A DNA stretch of 64,000 bases, taken from NCBI RefSeq assembly GCF_002916655.1, contig NZ_PPSM01000066.1, forward strand, positions 62,001-126,000. Direction: 5' to 3'. Positions 38,748 through 47,586 of this stretch are shown here, in pieces (the stretch's first letter is position 1; the number at the start of each line of letters is the position of its first letter). Position numbers and translations under genes: made by a program. This stretch comes from Novosphingobium sp. HII-3 (GTDB lineage Bacteria; Pseudomonadota; Alphaproteobacteria; Sphingomonadales; Sphingomonadaceae). The notes under the pieces were generated by a model, which was not told the origin of the DNA, did not search any database, and worked only from the letters and a program-made list of their open reading frames with translations.

Positions 38748-41051
38748 ATGACGCCATTCTGGGCCCAGCTCCGCTCGCTCTGGCACAATCCCCGTGCCCG
38801 GATCGTCTTCTGGGCGACGATCGTCGGCGTCGTCATGGGGCTCAGCGATCTTGGGATGCCCCTTGAGGAAGGTCTGCGCAACGTGCGCTGGTGGGCCTAC
38901 ACGCGACAGGCGGACCAGCAGATCATCGCGGTGCTCCAGGACGATCGGACCTTGGATGAACTCGGCCGGAGTGACGTCACAAGATCGAACGATGCCGATG
39001 TCCTGAAGGCTCTTTTTGCGGCCGGAGCGAAGGACGTCTATTTCGCGCGCTCGTTCTCGAAACGCGGGTTGCCAGAGGATGATCAGCGCTTTCTGGAGAT
39101 GCTGAAGAGGCATCGCGGAAAGGTTTACCTCGGGGCGACGTTGGGAGAGAGCAGCAACAGGGGTAACTTTGCCGGGGCTTTACCGCTGAAGATGTTCCGC
39201 GAGTATGCTCAACCTGTTTCCCTGCTGCTGCGTCACCGCCCACTTAACCTAAGCGTCCAAATCCCCTTTTCCTCCGATAGCCCGATCGGCCATATCCCTA
39301 CAGCCTCCGCTCAAATTGCAGGCGTCCGCCGCGGCAGCGATGAGTTGTACTACCCCGACTTTTCAATCTCCGCGAAGAGTATCCCACAACTTAGCTACAT
39401 CGATGTGCTGCGGGGCAATACTGATCCTTACCAAATACGTGGCAAGACCGTTGTCATTGCTCCCGTCGGCGCTGCCTTTAGCGATCAGCACCGGCTTCCC
39501 GGCCAGAATGTCGCTGTTCCTGGAGGAATCTTTCACATCGTCGGTGCGCAGACCTTGAAGTCTGTCATGCCGCGAGATCTGGGCTGGTCGGGTGCGCTCC
39601 TGATCACGCTTCTCGTGGTTGCATCTGGACTTCGCCGAGGGAAGGTCCTGGATTCGCGACGCCTGTGGATGCTTGTAGTTCTCTTGGGTGTTGCGCCATT
39701 TGTCCTGAGCTATTTCAGTGTTCAAGTCAGCATCGCTCCGGCCTTGGGTCTTGCGCTGGTCGCAATCGTGCGTACGCGTCATCTGGACCGGGTCGAAGAG
39801 GCCAGCGAGACAAACGCAGGGTCGGGCTTGCCGAGCGTTCAGGCGCTGAGGAATTCGCCAGACCTGTCGACCCGCATTCTGGTGGCTTTGAAGATCCGCA
39901 ATTACGGCGGAATCATCGGCAGCTTTGCCGAGCATGTCGAAGCTCAGCTCGCCAAGGAGATCGTTCGCCGGATCCGGATCAGCGACGAAAGCGTCTTGAT
40001 CTACCATGAGGGGGGGATGTTCGTCTGGCTTTCGTCCATACGGAGCACCTTCGACTTGTTCGAGAACCTGGAGGGGCTGCACCGGATCGTTCAAAACGGT
40101 ATTCAGGTGGGTGGCATAGAGATCGACCTGTCCTTCAACTGCGGCATCGATTCCGAATTCGACCGACCGCTGTCAGGACGCGTTGCAAGCGCCATGCAAG
40201 CGGCCGAAGAGGCTGTCCGCAGTGATGAACTCGTCTTTCAGCACGATGCTCGCAAACATGAGGCGCAATGGGAGATATCCCTGCTGACCTCGCTTGATCG
40301 CGCGATTGACAATGGAGAGGTCTGGGTAGCCTATCAGCCGAAGCTTGACCTCGTGTCGAACAGGATCACGGGCGCCGAGGCTCTGGTGCGGTGGACGCAT
40401 CCGGAGCGAGGCCCGATCGGCCCGGACAAGTTCATCCGAATTGCGGAAGAATTCCATCGGATCGAGCGCATTACCCGCTTCGTACTCAACGACGCAGTCC
40501 GAGCGGCAGTGGAGTTGGAGCGCGAGGGCTACGAGATGACGATGTCAGTCAACATCGCAGCTCAGCTTCTTAGAAATCCCGCGTTGCCAGGCATGATCGC
40601 GGAGATACTCGCCGCCCACGGCCTTTCCCCCAATCGCCTTATCCTCGAGATCACCGAGACAGATCGCCTCGATCGCAGTTCCAAGACCTTCCAGATGCTT
40701 CAACGTCTGGTCCAGTCAGGCCTTCGTCTTTCGATCGACGACTTTGGAACCGGCAACGCCACGATCGACTACTTGCGCTATCTCCCTGCGAGCGAGGTCA
40801 AAATCGACAAGTCCTTTATCTCCACGATGGACAGCAGCGAAGCGGACCTGCGTCTGGTGCAGTCTATTATCGAAATGGCTCACTCTCTGGACCGGGTGGT
40901 GGTGGCGGAAGGCGTTGAAACGCTCAAGAACCTGGAGGCACTCACGCGCCTCGGCTGCGATCTCGTACAAGGCTACCATATCAGCAGACCTGTCCCATAT
41001 CGGGATTTTTTGAGCTTTGTCTCGGGAAGAAGGGCGCGATTGATTAGCTAG
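38748..41051 (+). CDS. CHASE2 - degenerate GGDEF - EAL c-di-GMP signalling protein
   Basis: This 767-residue membrane protein has a first helix (about residues 18-34), a periplasmic CHASE2 sensor (to about 280) and two or three helices at about 280-345. A GGDEF-like domain follows whose signature reads EGGMF, so it should not make c-di-GMP. The EAL phosphodiesterase domain looks complete: AEALVRW, SVNIAAQLL, EITETD, IDDFGTGN, VKIDKSFI and AEGVET. It probably degrades c-di-GMP in response to an envelope signal. Lying just after the XrtA locus, it may tune polysaccharide production. Confidence 0.92.
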   Translation: MTPFWAQLRSLWHNPRARIVFWATIVGVVMGLSDLGMPLEEGLRNVRWWAYTRQADQQIIAVLQDDRTLDELGRSDVTRSNDADVLKALFAAGAKDVYFARSFSKRGLPEDDQRFLEMLKRHRGKVYLGATLGESSNRGNFAGALPLKMFREYAQPVSLLLRHRPLNLSVQIPFSSDSPIGHIPTASAQIAGVRRGSDELYYPDFSISAKSIPQLSYIDVLRGNTDPYQIRGKTVVIAPVGAAFSDQHRLPGQNVAVPGGIFHIVGAQTLKSVMPRDLGWSGALLITLLVVASGLRRGKVLDSRRLWMLVVLLGVAPFVLSYFSVQVSIAPALGLALVAIVRTRHLDRVEEASETNAGSGLPSVQALRNSPDLSTRILVALKIRNYGGIIGSFAEHVEAQLAKEIVRRIRISDESVLIYHEGGMFVWLSSIRSTFDLFENLEGLHRIVQNGIQVGGIEIDLSFNCGIDSEFDRPLSGRVASAMQAAEEAVRSDELVFQHDARKHEAQWEISLLTSLDRAIDNGEVWVAYQPKLDLVSNRITGAEALVRWTHPERGPIGPDKFIRIAEEFHRIERITRFVLNDAVRAAVELEREGYEMTMSVNIAAQLLRNPALPGMIAEILAAHGLSPNRLILEITETDRLDRSSKTFQMLQRLVQSGLRLSIDDFGTGNATIDYLRYLPASEVKIDKSFISTMDSSEADLRLVQSIIEMAHSLDRVVVAEGVETLKNLEALTRLGCDLVQGYHISRPVPYRDFLSFVSGRRARLIS

Positions 41052-41069
41052 AAAAGTCTTGTAGCCATT

Positions 41070-41085
41070 TTAACGAAATGTTAAC
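41070..41085 (+). promoter_or_regulatory. Candidate CtrA box (TTAA-N7-TTAAC)
   Basis: TTAACGAAATGTTAAC matches the CtrA consensus exactly, with the 7-base spacer. CtrA is the alphaproteobacterial cell-cycle/motility regulator. It lies 46 bases upstream of a 16-codon reading frame. Binding is inferred from the motif only. Confidence 0.55.
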
Positions 41086-41131
41086 CATCTGGGCGACCGC
41101 AGAAACGCGGTTGTTCACATGGGAAACTGTC

Positions 41132-41182
41132 ATGACCAAGAGCATCTGGGGCGGTGGCTGGTGGGGCAACGGCGGCATGTAA
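41132..41182 (+). CDS. Possible 16-residue Gly/Trp-rich microprotein
   Basis: ATG at 41132 opens a short frame reading MTKSIWGGGWWGNGGM, with GGGAAA eight bases upstream as a possible ribosome site. Three tryptophans and seven glycines in 16 residues are striking, and the frame sits between a CtrA-type box and a strong terminator, as an independent transcript would. I do not recognise a family, and such a short frame can arise by chance. A competing frame from the ATG at 41119 (37 codons, to 41232) is basic and looks less special. The transcript could also be a non-coding RNA. Confidence 0.45.
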   Translation: MTKSIWGGGWWGNGGM

Positions 41183-41236
41183 TTGCCGCACCTGCCGTAG
41201 TTCGAGCTGTTAGGCCGAACCACCGCAAGTAAAATG

Positions 41237-41284
41237 AAGCGCTTTCCAGAAGAACTCCTGTCTTTTGGAAAGCGCTTTTTCTTT
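41237..41284 (+). terminator. Strong Rho-independent terminator
   Basis: AAGCGCTTTCCA (41237-41248) pairs perfectly with TGGAAAGCGCTT (41266-41277) over a 17-base loop, and a T-rich tract TTTCTTT follows. It ends the transcript coming from the EAL gene and the micro-ORF. Confidence 0.9.
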
Positions 41285-41411
41285 GTCTGGATGATGAGAA
41301 TTGGGCGGCACGAGGCCGTCGCGTTTCTGTTCTGGTGCGCTGTCAGCGAACGCTGTACGCCATGTTTGGTCTGGTGCTGGAGAACGCACTCTCCGGCTGA
41401 GCCTTTAGCTC

Positions 41412-42527
41412 TCAGTCCTCGCCATGACCAAGTGCAAGGTAGTCTGCGCTTTGCATTTCATTGAGACGGCTGATCGTCCGGTCGAATTCGAAGCGACCGC
41501 TTCCCGCCTCATAGAGATCCTCGGGCGCCGCATCGGCTGCGGCAATCAGCTTTACCCGGTTTTCGTACAAAGCGTCGATAAGCGTGACAAAACGCGCCGC
41601 TTCATTGCGGCGGTCAGGACCCATCTTGGGGATGCCGACGAGGATTACCGTATGGTAAGCCCGTGCCAAGGCCAGGTAGTCGGCCGCGCCTCGGGGTTCA
41701 CCGCAGAGGCGTTTGAAGCTGAAAACGCCCACGCCCTTCAAGCTCTTGGGCACATGAAGGATACGGCCGCCACCCAGTTCTATGTCGGCTGAGGGAACGT
41801 GTTCGCTGTCTTCGGGAGGATAGTCGGTGAGGCGATAGAACGCCTCTCTTGCGGCGGCCGTCGCCGCGTCCCCCAAGGGCGTGTGCCACGTCGCCATGCC
41901 GCCAAGGCGTTGCATGCGGTAATCGGTAGGGCCGTTCAGCGTCAGAACATCGAGCTGCTGCTCAATGAGCGCGATGAAGGGCAGGAAGTGTTCCCGGTTG
42001 AGCCCATCCTTGTACAGGTCCCTCGGAGCGCGATTGGACGTGGTCACGATGGTGACGCCTTCGCTCTCGATGAGGTGCGTGAAGAGGCGGCTCATGATCA
42101 TGGCGTCGGCGGAGTTGTTGACGACCATCTCGTCGAAGGCAAGGCAGCGCAGGTTGCGGGCCAGGGCGGCGGCAACAGGTGGAATCGGGTCGCCCGTCTC
42201 CTTCTTGCGCTCCTCCCGCAGCAGGGCATGCACCTCCAGCATGAAGGCGTGAAAATGGACGCGACGTTTCGCCGGAATGTCCAGGGTCTGGATGAAGAGG
42301 TCCATCAGCATGGACTTGCCACGACCGACTCCGCCCCACATGTAGACGCCCCGGGGTGCGTGTGCCTTCCTGCCTAGGAGCTTACCGATAAGGCTGGTGG
42401 AGGCGTTCGCTTTGTACAGGTCGCGCTGGAGACGGCTCAGCCGCTCGGACGCTGCCGCCTGTTCAGGGTCGGAGCGCAGTTCGCCTGTAGCGACAAGCGC
42501 CTCATAGCGCTCCATCATCCCGCTCAT
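41412..42527 (-). CDS. zapE: Cell division protein ZapE (AFG1-like ATPase)
   Basis: The 371-residue ATPase has the P-loop GVGRGKSMLMDLF near residue 66, with VHFHAFMLEVH downstream. The Walker B-like LAFDEMVVNNSADAMIMSRL and the arginine segment TTSNRAPRDLYKDGLNREHF are also present. ZapE acts at the Z-ring in late division. Its ATG overlaps the thioesterase stop (ATGA), so it belongs to an sdhB-thioesterase-zapE unit read leftward. About 130 bases to the right of the terminator at 41284 hold nothing I recognise. Confidence 0.94.
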   Translation of the reverse strand: MSGMMERYEALVATGELRSDPEQAAASERLSRLQRDLYKANASTSLIGKLLGRKAHAPRGVYMWGGVGRGKSMLMDLFIQTLDIPAKRRVHFHAFMLEVHALLREERKKETGDPIPPVAAALARNLRCLAFDEMVVNNSADAMIMSRLFTHLIESEGVTIVTTSNRAPRDLYKDGLNREHFLPFIALIEQQLDVLTLNGPTDYRMQRLGGMATWHTPLGDAATAAAREAFYRLTDYPPEDSEHVPSADIELGGGRILHVPKSLKGVGVFSFKRLCGEPRGAADYLALARAYHTVILVGIPKMGPDRRNEAARFVTLIDALYENRVKLIAAADAAPEDLYEAGSGRFEFDRTISRLNEMQSADYLALGHGED

Positions 42528-42982
42528 CGGACGCTCGGTTTGCGCAGGCTGCCCATGAAGCTGGCAACGAGATGATCGCCCTGCTCAACTGTGCCGCGGA
42601 GGAACACCAGGCGCCGGGTCTCCTTCATCACTTCGGAGACGACGTCCAGCGGCTCACCGACGCGGCCCGCCCCTATGAACTGGTTCTGAAGGTCCAGCGT
42701 CACCGAGCCGGCCGCGTCAGCGCCGAGCACAGCATAGATGGTCGCGAACATGGCGACATCGATCAGGGCGAGCGTTACGCCCCCATGCACGTTGTTGTGG
42801 ATGTTGCTATGACGCTGTTCCGCTTCGATGAGGCGAAGGCGAGCGCTACGCTCTCCTTCGCAGCGGATGAGCATCCGGCCAAGGCCTTGCGTATTGAACC
42901 GCGAATTGTCGTGCAGCTGCCACGAGGCCCAACCCGGAAACTCCGGGTCGGGAGCGTGGATGAAACTTGCTGCGTCTGCCAC
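42524..42982 (-). CDS. PaaI-like hotdog-fold thioesterase
   Basis: From the GTG at 42982 (VADAASFIHAPDPEFPG) the product is 152 residues, usual for a PaaI-type enzyme. It has the hotdog-fold signature NIHNNVHGGVTLALIDVAMF, with the HGG turn, then SVTLDLQNQFIGAGRVGEPL. It probably hydrolyses small acyl- or phenylacetyl-CoA esters. The ATG at 43057 would overlap sdhB by 47 bases and adds arginine-rich sequence, so I reject it. The GTG has only a weak ribosome site. Confidence 0.82.
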   Translation of the reverse strand: MADAASFIHAPDPEFPGWASWQLHDNSRFNTQGLGRMLIRCEGERSARLRLIEAEQRHSNIHNNVHGGVTLALIDVAMFATIYAVLGADAAGSVTLDLQNQFIGAGRVGEPLDVVSEVMKETRRLVFLRGTVEQGDHLVASFMGSLRKPSVR

Positions 42983-43010
42983 GGGCCGTCTTCGTCGAAG
43001 CCGGTTGCGC

Positions 43011-43793
43011 TCAGACCTGGCGCTCGGCCTGCATCTTCTTGATTTCCGCGATGGCACGTGCGGGCGACAGGCCCTTGGGGCACACGTTGGCGCAGTTCAT
43101 GATCGTGTGGCAGCGATACAGCCGGAAAGGGTCTTCTAGTTCGTCGAGGCGCTCACCGGTCATCTCGTCGCGGCTGTCAGCCAGCCAGCGGTAGGCCTGG
43201 AGCAGGATAGCCGGCCCGAGGAACTTGTCGGAGTTCCACCAGTAGCTCGGGCACGAGGTCGAGCAGCAGGCACACAGGATGCATTCGTAGAGACCGTCCA
43301 GCTTTTCGCGCTGCTCGGGGCTCTGCAGGCGCTCCTTGCCCGAGGGCGTGGTCGATACTGTCTGCAGCCAAGGCCGGATCGAGGCGTACTGGGCATAGAA
43401 ATGCGTGAAATCCGGAACGAGATCCTTGATCACGTCCATGTGCGGCAGCGGGGTGATGCGAATGTCGCCCTTCAGGTCTTCGATCGCGGTGGTGCAGGCG
43501 AGACCGTTCTTGCCGTTCATGTTCATGGAGCACGAGCCGCAGATGCCTTCGCGGCAGGACCGGCGGAACGTCAGGGTCGCGTCCATTTCGTTCTTGATCT
43601 TGATGATCGCGTCGAGAACCATCGGGCCGCAGTTATCGAGATCAATCTCGAACGTGTCGTAGCGCGGGTTTTCACCCGAATCCGGATCGTAGCGGTAGAC
43701 GGTGAACTTTTTGACCCGGGTGGCGCCTTCGGCCTTGTGGACGTTGCCACGCTTGCTGATCTTGCTGTTCGCCGGGAGGGTGAAGGTCGCCAT
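43011..43793 (-). CDS. sdhB: Succinate dehydrogenase iron-sulfur subunit
   Basis: SdhB (260 residues from the ATG at 43793) passes electrons from SdhA to quinone in complex II. The 2Fe-2S cysteines are in [21 protein letters not shown]-type spacing. The 4Fe-4S and 3Fe-4S ligands are in [14 protein letters not shown] and [15 protein letters not shown]. The thioesterase and zapE genes follow, as in other sphingomonads. sdhA, sdhC and sdhD are not adjacent: upstream lies rne instead. Confidence 0.97.
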   Translation of the reverse strand: MATFTLPANSKISKRGNVHKAEGATRVKKFTVYRYDPDSGENPRYDTFEIDLDNCGPMVLDAIIKIKNEMDATLTFRRSCREGICGSCSMNMNGKNGLACTTAIEDLKGDIRITPLPHMDVIKDLVPDFTHFYAQYASIRPWLQTVSTTPSGKERLQSPEQREKLDGLYECILCACCSTSCPSYWWNSDKFLGPAILLQAYRWLADSRDEMTGERLDELEDPFRLYRCHTIMNCANVCPKGLSPARAIAEIKKMQAERQV

Positions 43794-44130
43794 GAAAGAA
43801 TCCCCGTGATCGTGCAGTGCGGCATGAGCCGCCTTGTGGTCCCCCTCTAACGATTCGGCCGCGCAGGGCAAGAGTTGTCTCGAACACGGCCGGTCCGACC
43901 CCGGAGAGAGCAGGCGCGAGCGGGGCGCATCATGCAGATCGTGCGGCGTCCTGGTGCAGCATCGCTGAAAGGACGCATGTCATTCGTGCGCAGGAAGCAA
44001 TCAACTGGACGGAGGCAGGAGGCGCAGAAGTGCCGGGCTGCGCCGTTGGACAGGGAGAGAAGGGAGCTGCAAACGGCAGGCGCCGCGCATGACCTGTCGT
44101 CATGCGCGGCGCCCATGTCTTGTGCGGTGA
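43794..44130. other. Intergenic region between rne and sdhB
   Basis: About 340 bases hold no convincing coding sequence. The rightmost part carries a 15-base-pair hairpin (44079-44113). The rest presumably contains the sdhB promoter; I could not place it. No remnant of sdhA is visible. Confidence 0.5.
44079..44113 (-). terminator. Long hairpin after rne
   Basis: GGCGCCGCGCATGAC (44079-44093) and GTCATGCGCGGCGCC (44099-44113) pair perfectly over a 5-base loop, 17 bases beyond the rne stop. On the minus strand the following bases (TGCCGTTTGC) are not a strong T-tract, so it may stabilise the 3' end as much as terminate. Confidence 0.6.
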
Positions 44131-46923
44131 TCAGTTACCGAAGGTCCGCTGCCACCAGCCGCGGCGAGGACCCTGCAGAGTGCCGGCGTCTGCCGCTTCG
44201 ACGGCATCGCCTGCTTCACTCGCCGGCTCGTCTGTCGGCTCGGCGGCGGGAGCCGGAACTTCGGCCGCGGGTTCAGCCTTCTTGCGACGGGTCGTGCGCT
44301 TCGGCTTGGCGGCAGCCGCCTCCGCCGGTGCCTCTGCCGCCGCAGCGGATTCAGCAGTGTCGTCGGCCTTCTTGCGACGGGTACGCTTGGGCTTCGCCGG
44401 AGCTTCCTCTGCCGCAGGTGCGACATCGGTGCCTTCGTCCGCCTTCTTGCGACGCGTGCGCTTGGGCTTCGCGGGCGCTTCTTCGGCAGCCGGATCCGCT
44501 TCCGTTACGGGCTCGGCGGCCGGGGCCTCGGCAGCAACGGTTTCAGCCTTCTTGCGGCGCGTACGCTTCGGCTTGGCGGGCGCTTCCTCGCTCGCGAGTT
44601 CGACCGGCGCCTCGGCGACAGGCTCCGGAGCCGGATGCGATTCCGGTTCCGGCAGCGCGACGGTTTCGGCTTCGGCTGCTTCTACCGCATTCTCGGTTTC
44701 AGCGGTTTCCGCGCCATTATCGCCTTCGTCGCCGCGACGGCCCCGCCTGCGGCGACCACCACGACGGCGGCGCTTCTTCGGCGCACCCGGCTCATCTGCG
44801 TCGGCGGCAAAGGTTTCGGCATCATCCGCTTCTTCAGTGGCATCGGCCTCTTCGGCTTCGGGCTCATCGCCTTCGACCGCTTCGGCATCATCCGCTTCGC
44901 TGTCCGAGGTCTCAGCCTGATCGTCTCGACGATCACGGTTGCGGCTCCGGCGGCGCTTGCGGCGCTTGCGGCGACCGTTTCCTTCACCGTTCTCGCCGTC
45001 GGCATCCGCAGCTTCGCCACGTTCCGCCGCTTCCTCGCGCTCGATCTCGTCCTCTTCATCCTCTTCGATGAAGTCGTCTTCGACGTCTTCGGCAATTGGC
45101 TCGAAGCGGGGAACGAAGTCGTTGCGCGGTCCCGAGGACATGACGCGCATCTTCGCGCCTTCGTTCTCACCTTCCGGGATGACTTCGACTGTGACGCCGT
45201 AGCGGTCCTCGATGTCGGCGAGGTCGGTCCGCTTCGCGTTCAGCAGATAAACCGCTGCTTCCGTCGAGGCGAACAGCGAGATTACGATGCCCTTGCCCTT
45301 GGCGGCTTCGTCTTCGATCAGGCGAAGAGCCGCAAGACCGGCCGAGCTGGCGGTGCGAACCAGACCGGTCCCGTCGCAGTGCGGGCAGGACCGGGTTGTC
45401 GCTTCGAGAACGCCGGTACGCAGGCGCTGACGGCTCATTTCCATGAGGCCGAAGCTGGAGATGCGGCCGACCTGGATGCGCGCTCGGTCGTTCTTGAGCG
45501 CTTCCTTCATCGCCTTCTCGACCTTGCGGACGTTGGAGCCGTATTCCATGTCGATGAAGTCGATGACGACGAGGCCCGCCATGTCACGCAGGCGCAGCTG
45601 GCGTGCGATCTCCTGGGCGGCTTCGAGATTTGTGGCGACCGCCGTCTGCTCGATGCCGTGCTCCTTGGTGGCGCGGCCCGAGTTGATGTCGATCGAAACA
45701 AGAGCCTCGGTCGGGTTGATGACGATGTAGCCGCCGGACCTGAGCTGGACGACAGGGTCGTACATGGCCGTAAGCTGGTCTTCCGCGCCGAAGCGCTGGA
45801 ACAGCGGCACCGGATCGGCGTAGGGCTTAACCTTGCGGCCATGGCTCGGCATCAGGAGCTTCATGAAGTCCTTCGCCGCGCGATAACCTTCCTCACCCTC
45901 GACGATCACTTCTTCGATGTCGCGGTTGTATATGTCGCGAATGGCGCGCTTGATGAGGTCGCTGTCCGAGTGAATCAACGCAGGGGCGGCCGAGCGCAGG
46001 GTTTGCTCGCGAAGCTCGTCCCACAGGCGTGCGAGATAGTCGAAGTCGCGCTTGATTTCAGTCTTCGTGCGCTGAAGGCCCGCAGTGCGGACGATGCAGC
46101 CCATGGAGCGCGGAAGCTCCAGTTCAGCGATGATCGACTTGAGCCGCTTGCGGTCGGACGCCGAACTGATCTTGCGGCTGATGCCACCTCCGTGGCTCGA
46201 ATTCGGCATCAGGACGCAGTAGCGGCCCGCGAGGCTGAGATAGGTGGTGAGGGCAGCGCCCTTGTTTCCACGCTCCTCCTTGACGACCTGAACCAGCAGC
46301 ACCTGGCGGCGATGGATCACGTCCTGGATCTTGTAGCGGCGGCGCAGGGCCATGCGCTTTGCGCGCAGTTCATCCGCTTCCTTGGAACGGCCCGACGAGC
46401 GACCCTGGCGGCGACGGCCGCGACCGCGTCGTCCGCCGTTGGATTCGCCTTCCTCGTCGCCGGCTTCACCTTCGTCGTCGGCGTGGAACGGGTTCTCGAC
46501 CGAGCCGTCCTCGATCGTGGCGACATGGTCCTTTTCGGATGTGTCGACTTCCGTCAGGCCGCCATCGTCGTTGAAGTCCTCGTTTTCGTCCTCTTCCTCG
46601 CCCTCGGTAGCGCGCAGCGCGGCCTCTTCCTCGGCGTGAGCGGCTTCTTCGGCCAGCAGGGCCTCACGATCCTCCTTGGGGATCTGGTAGTAGTCCGGAT
46701 GGATTTCGCTGAAGGCAAGGAACCCGTGGCGGTTGCCGCCGAAGTCCACGAAAGCGGCCTGGAGCGAAGGCTCCACGCGCGTCACCTTCGCGAGATAGAT
46801 GTTACCCTTGATCTGCTTGCGTTCGGTCGACTCGAAGTCGAACTCTTCAATGCGGTTGCCCTTGAGTACCGCCACCCGCGTTTCTTCCGGGTGGCGCGCA
46901 TCGATCAGCATGCGCGTTGCCAT
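44131..46923 (-). CDS. rne: Ribonuclease E/G
   Basis: The 930-residue endonuclease starts the RNA degradosome pathway. The S1 domain is interrupted by a long acidic insertion (about residues 85-185), usual for alphaproteobacterial enzymes. The two catalytic aspartates are in SIDINSGRAT and VIDFIDM, matching E. coli D303 and D346. The zinc-link CPHC follows in CPHCDGTG. The C-terminal 300 residues are disordered, with arginine-rich and Glu/Ala-rich runs, four KPKRTRRKK-type repeats and an RRGWWQRTFG end. The start at 46923 has GGAG nine bases upstream. Confidence 0.97.
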   Translation of the reverse strand: MATRMLIDARHPEETRVAVLKGNRIEEFDFESTERKQIKGNIYLAKVTRVEPSLQAAFVDFGGNRHGFLAFSEIHPDYYQIPKEDREALLAEEAAHAEEEAALRATEGEEEDENEDFNDDGGLTEVDTSEKDHVATIEDGSVENPFHADDEGEAGDEEGESNGGRRGRGRRRQGRSSGRSKEADELRAKRMALRRRYKIQDVIHRRQVLLVQVVKEERGNKGAALTTYLSLAGRYCVLMPNSSHGGGISRKISSASDRKRLKSIIAELELPRSMGCIVRTAGLQRTKTEIKRDFDYLARLWDELREQTLRSAAPALIHSDSDLIKRAIRDIYNRDIEEVIVEGEEGYRAAKDFMKLLMPSHGRKVKPYADPVPLFQRFGAEDQLTAMYDPVVQLRSGGYIVINPTEALVSIDINSGRATKEHGIEQTAVATNLEAAQEIARQLRLRDMAGLVVIDFIDMEYGSNVRKVEKAMKEALKNDRARIQVGRISSFGLMEMSRQRLRTGVLEATTRSCPHCDGTGLVRTASSAGLAALRLIEDEAAKGKGIVISLFASTEAAVYLLNAKRTDLADIEDRYGVTVEVIPEGENEGAKMRVMSSGPRNDFVPRFEPIAEDVEDDFIEEDEEDEIEREEAAERGEAADADGENGEGNGRRKRRKRRRSRNRDRRDDQAETSDSEADDAEAVEGDEPEAEEADATEEADDAETFAADADEPGAPKKRRRRGGRRRRGRRGDEGDNGAETAETENAVEAAEAETVALPEPESHPAPEPVAEAPVELASEEAPAKPKRTRRKKAETVAAEAPAAEPVTEADPAAEEAPAKPKRTRRKKADEGTDVAPAAEEAPAKPKRTRRKKADDTAESAAAAEAPAEAAAAKPKRTTRRKKAEPAAEVPAPAAEPTDEPASEAGDAVEAADAGTLQGPRRGWWQRTFGN
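44279..44580 (-). repeat. Four KPKRTRRKK repeats in the RNase E tail
   Basis: Four copies of a basic motif (KPKRTRRKK or KPKRTTRRKK) are separated by Ala/Glu-rich spacers, at about 44279, 44368, 44443 and 44549. The arginine/lysine blocks probably bind RNA. Confidence 0.85.
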
Positions 46924-47586
46924 TTGGTATTCTCCGTACGCGTCGACGCCCGACCGGATCAGCCAGGAGGACGCGATTGTTTTCGATGTAGGCGGATGCG
47001 CCCCGGATCATCACGACGCGGCCGTTCACGGCGGCGATGTGTGTTCCCGGTGATGTCACGGGGGCGTGTTCTTGCGCAGGTTTGGAGCAATCCAGCGCTC
47101 CGTGCGCGGCGAAAGTAGTGGCTGCCGTTGCGGCAGCGGTAAGGGGGCCGTCCGTCATCAAGACAGAAGCCGAGGTCGCGAGCGAGGAACTGCGCGGCGT
47201 CGCCAAAGGCGCATGACGTTGCGACCACGCCGCCCACGCCCCTTCGGGCGTCGACTGGCAGGGCGGCAACTGGCTTCTCATGGCTCGCTTCAACCTGTAA
47301 GGTTTTCCGGAAAAACGATTTCCTCCGGCTCCTTGGGCCGGGGCTTTCTTTGCTTCATCGGTCCTGCCCGGCCGCCATATGGGAATGGAGTTGCCGGATT
47401 GCGAGGACCGAAAGCGTTTTCTCGCCCCGGTTGTCCGGGCCTAGCATCCATGGCGCACCTCGGCAAGTTGCTTGACCGACTGGACTTTCACGGCAGGCCG
47501 GGGCGGCCGCCGTGCGATCAGACTGTGGGAAAGCGCCGGGGTGCAGGATTGCAGGCAGGGCGGGAGGGTCCTAGTTCTGCGGGCCG
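46924..47586. other. Intergenic region rne/amidase, 663 bases
   Basis: No whole gene is convincing. It probably contains the long rne leader and the amidase promoter. Two open stretches on the plus strand look protein-like near their ends: one in frame ends ELRGVAKGA at 47216, and another ends GVDWQGGNWLLMARFNL at 47299. They are in different frames. A palindrome TTTTCCGGAAAA (47303-47314) and a weak CCGGC/GCCGG hairpin near 47325-47340 with T-runs follow. Confidence 0.4.

Noticed and set aside
41119-41232. 37-codon frame overlapping the micro-ORF
   Set aside because: Basic and unremarkable composition; kept only as a competing reading of the same transcript.
43875-45071. Plus-strand frames opposite the rne tail, including 398 and 272 codons
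   Set aside because: Arginine/serine/alanine-rich shadows of the repetitive RNase E C-terminus.
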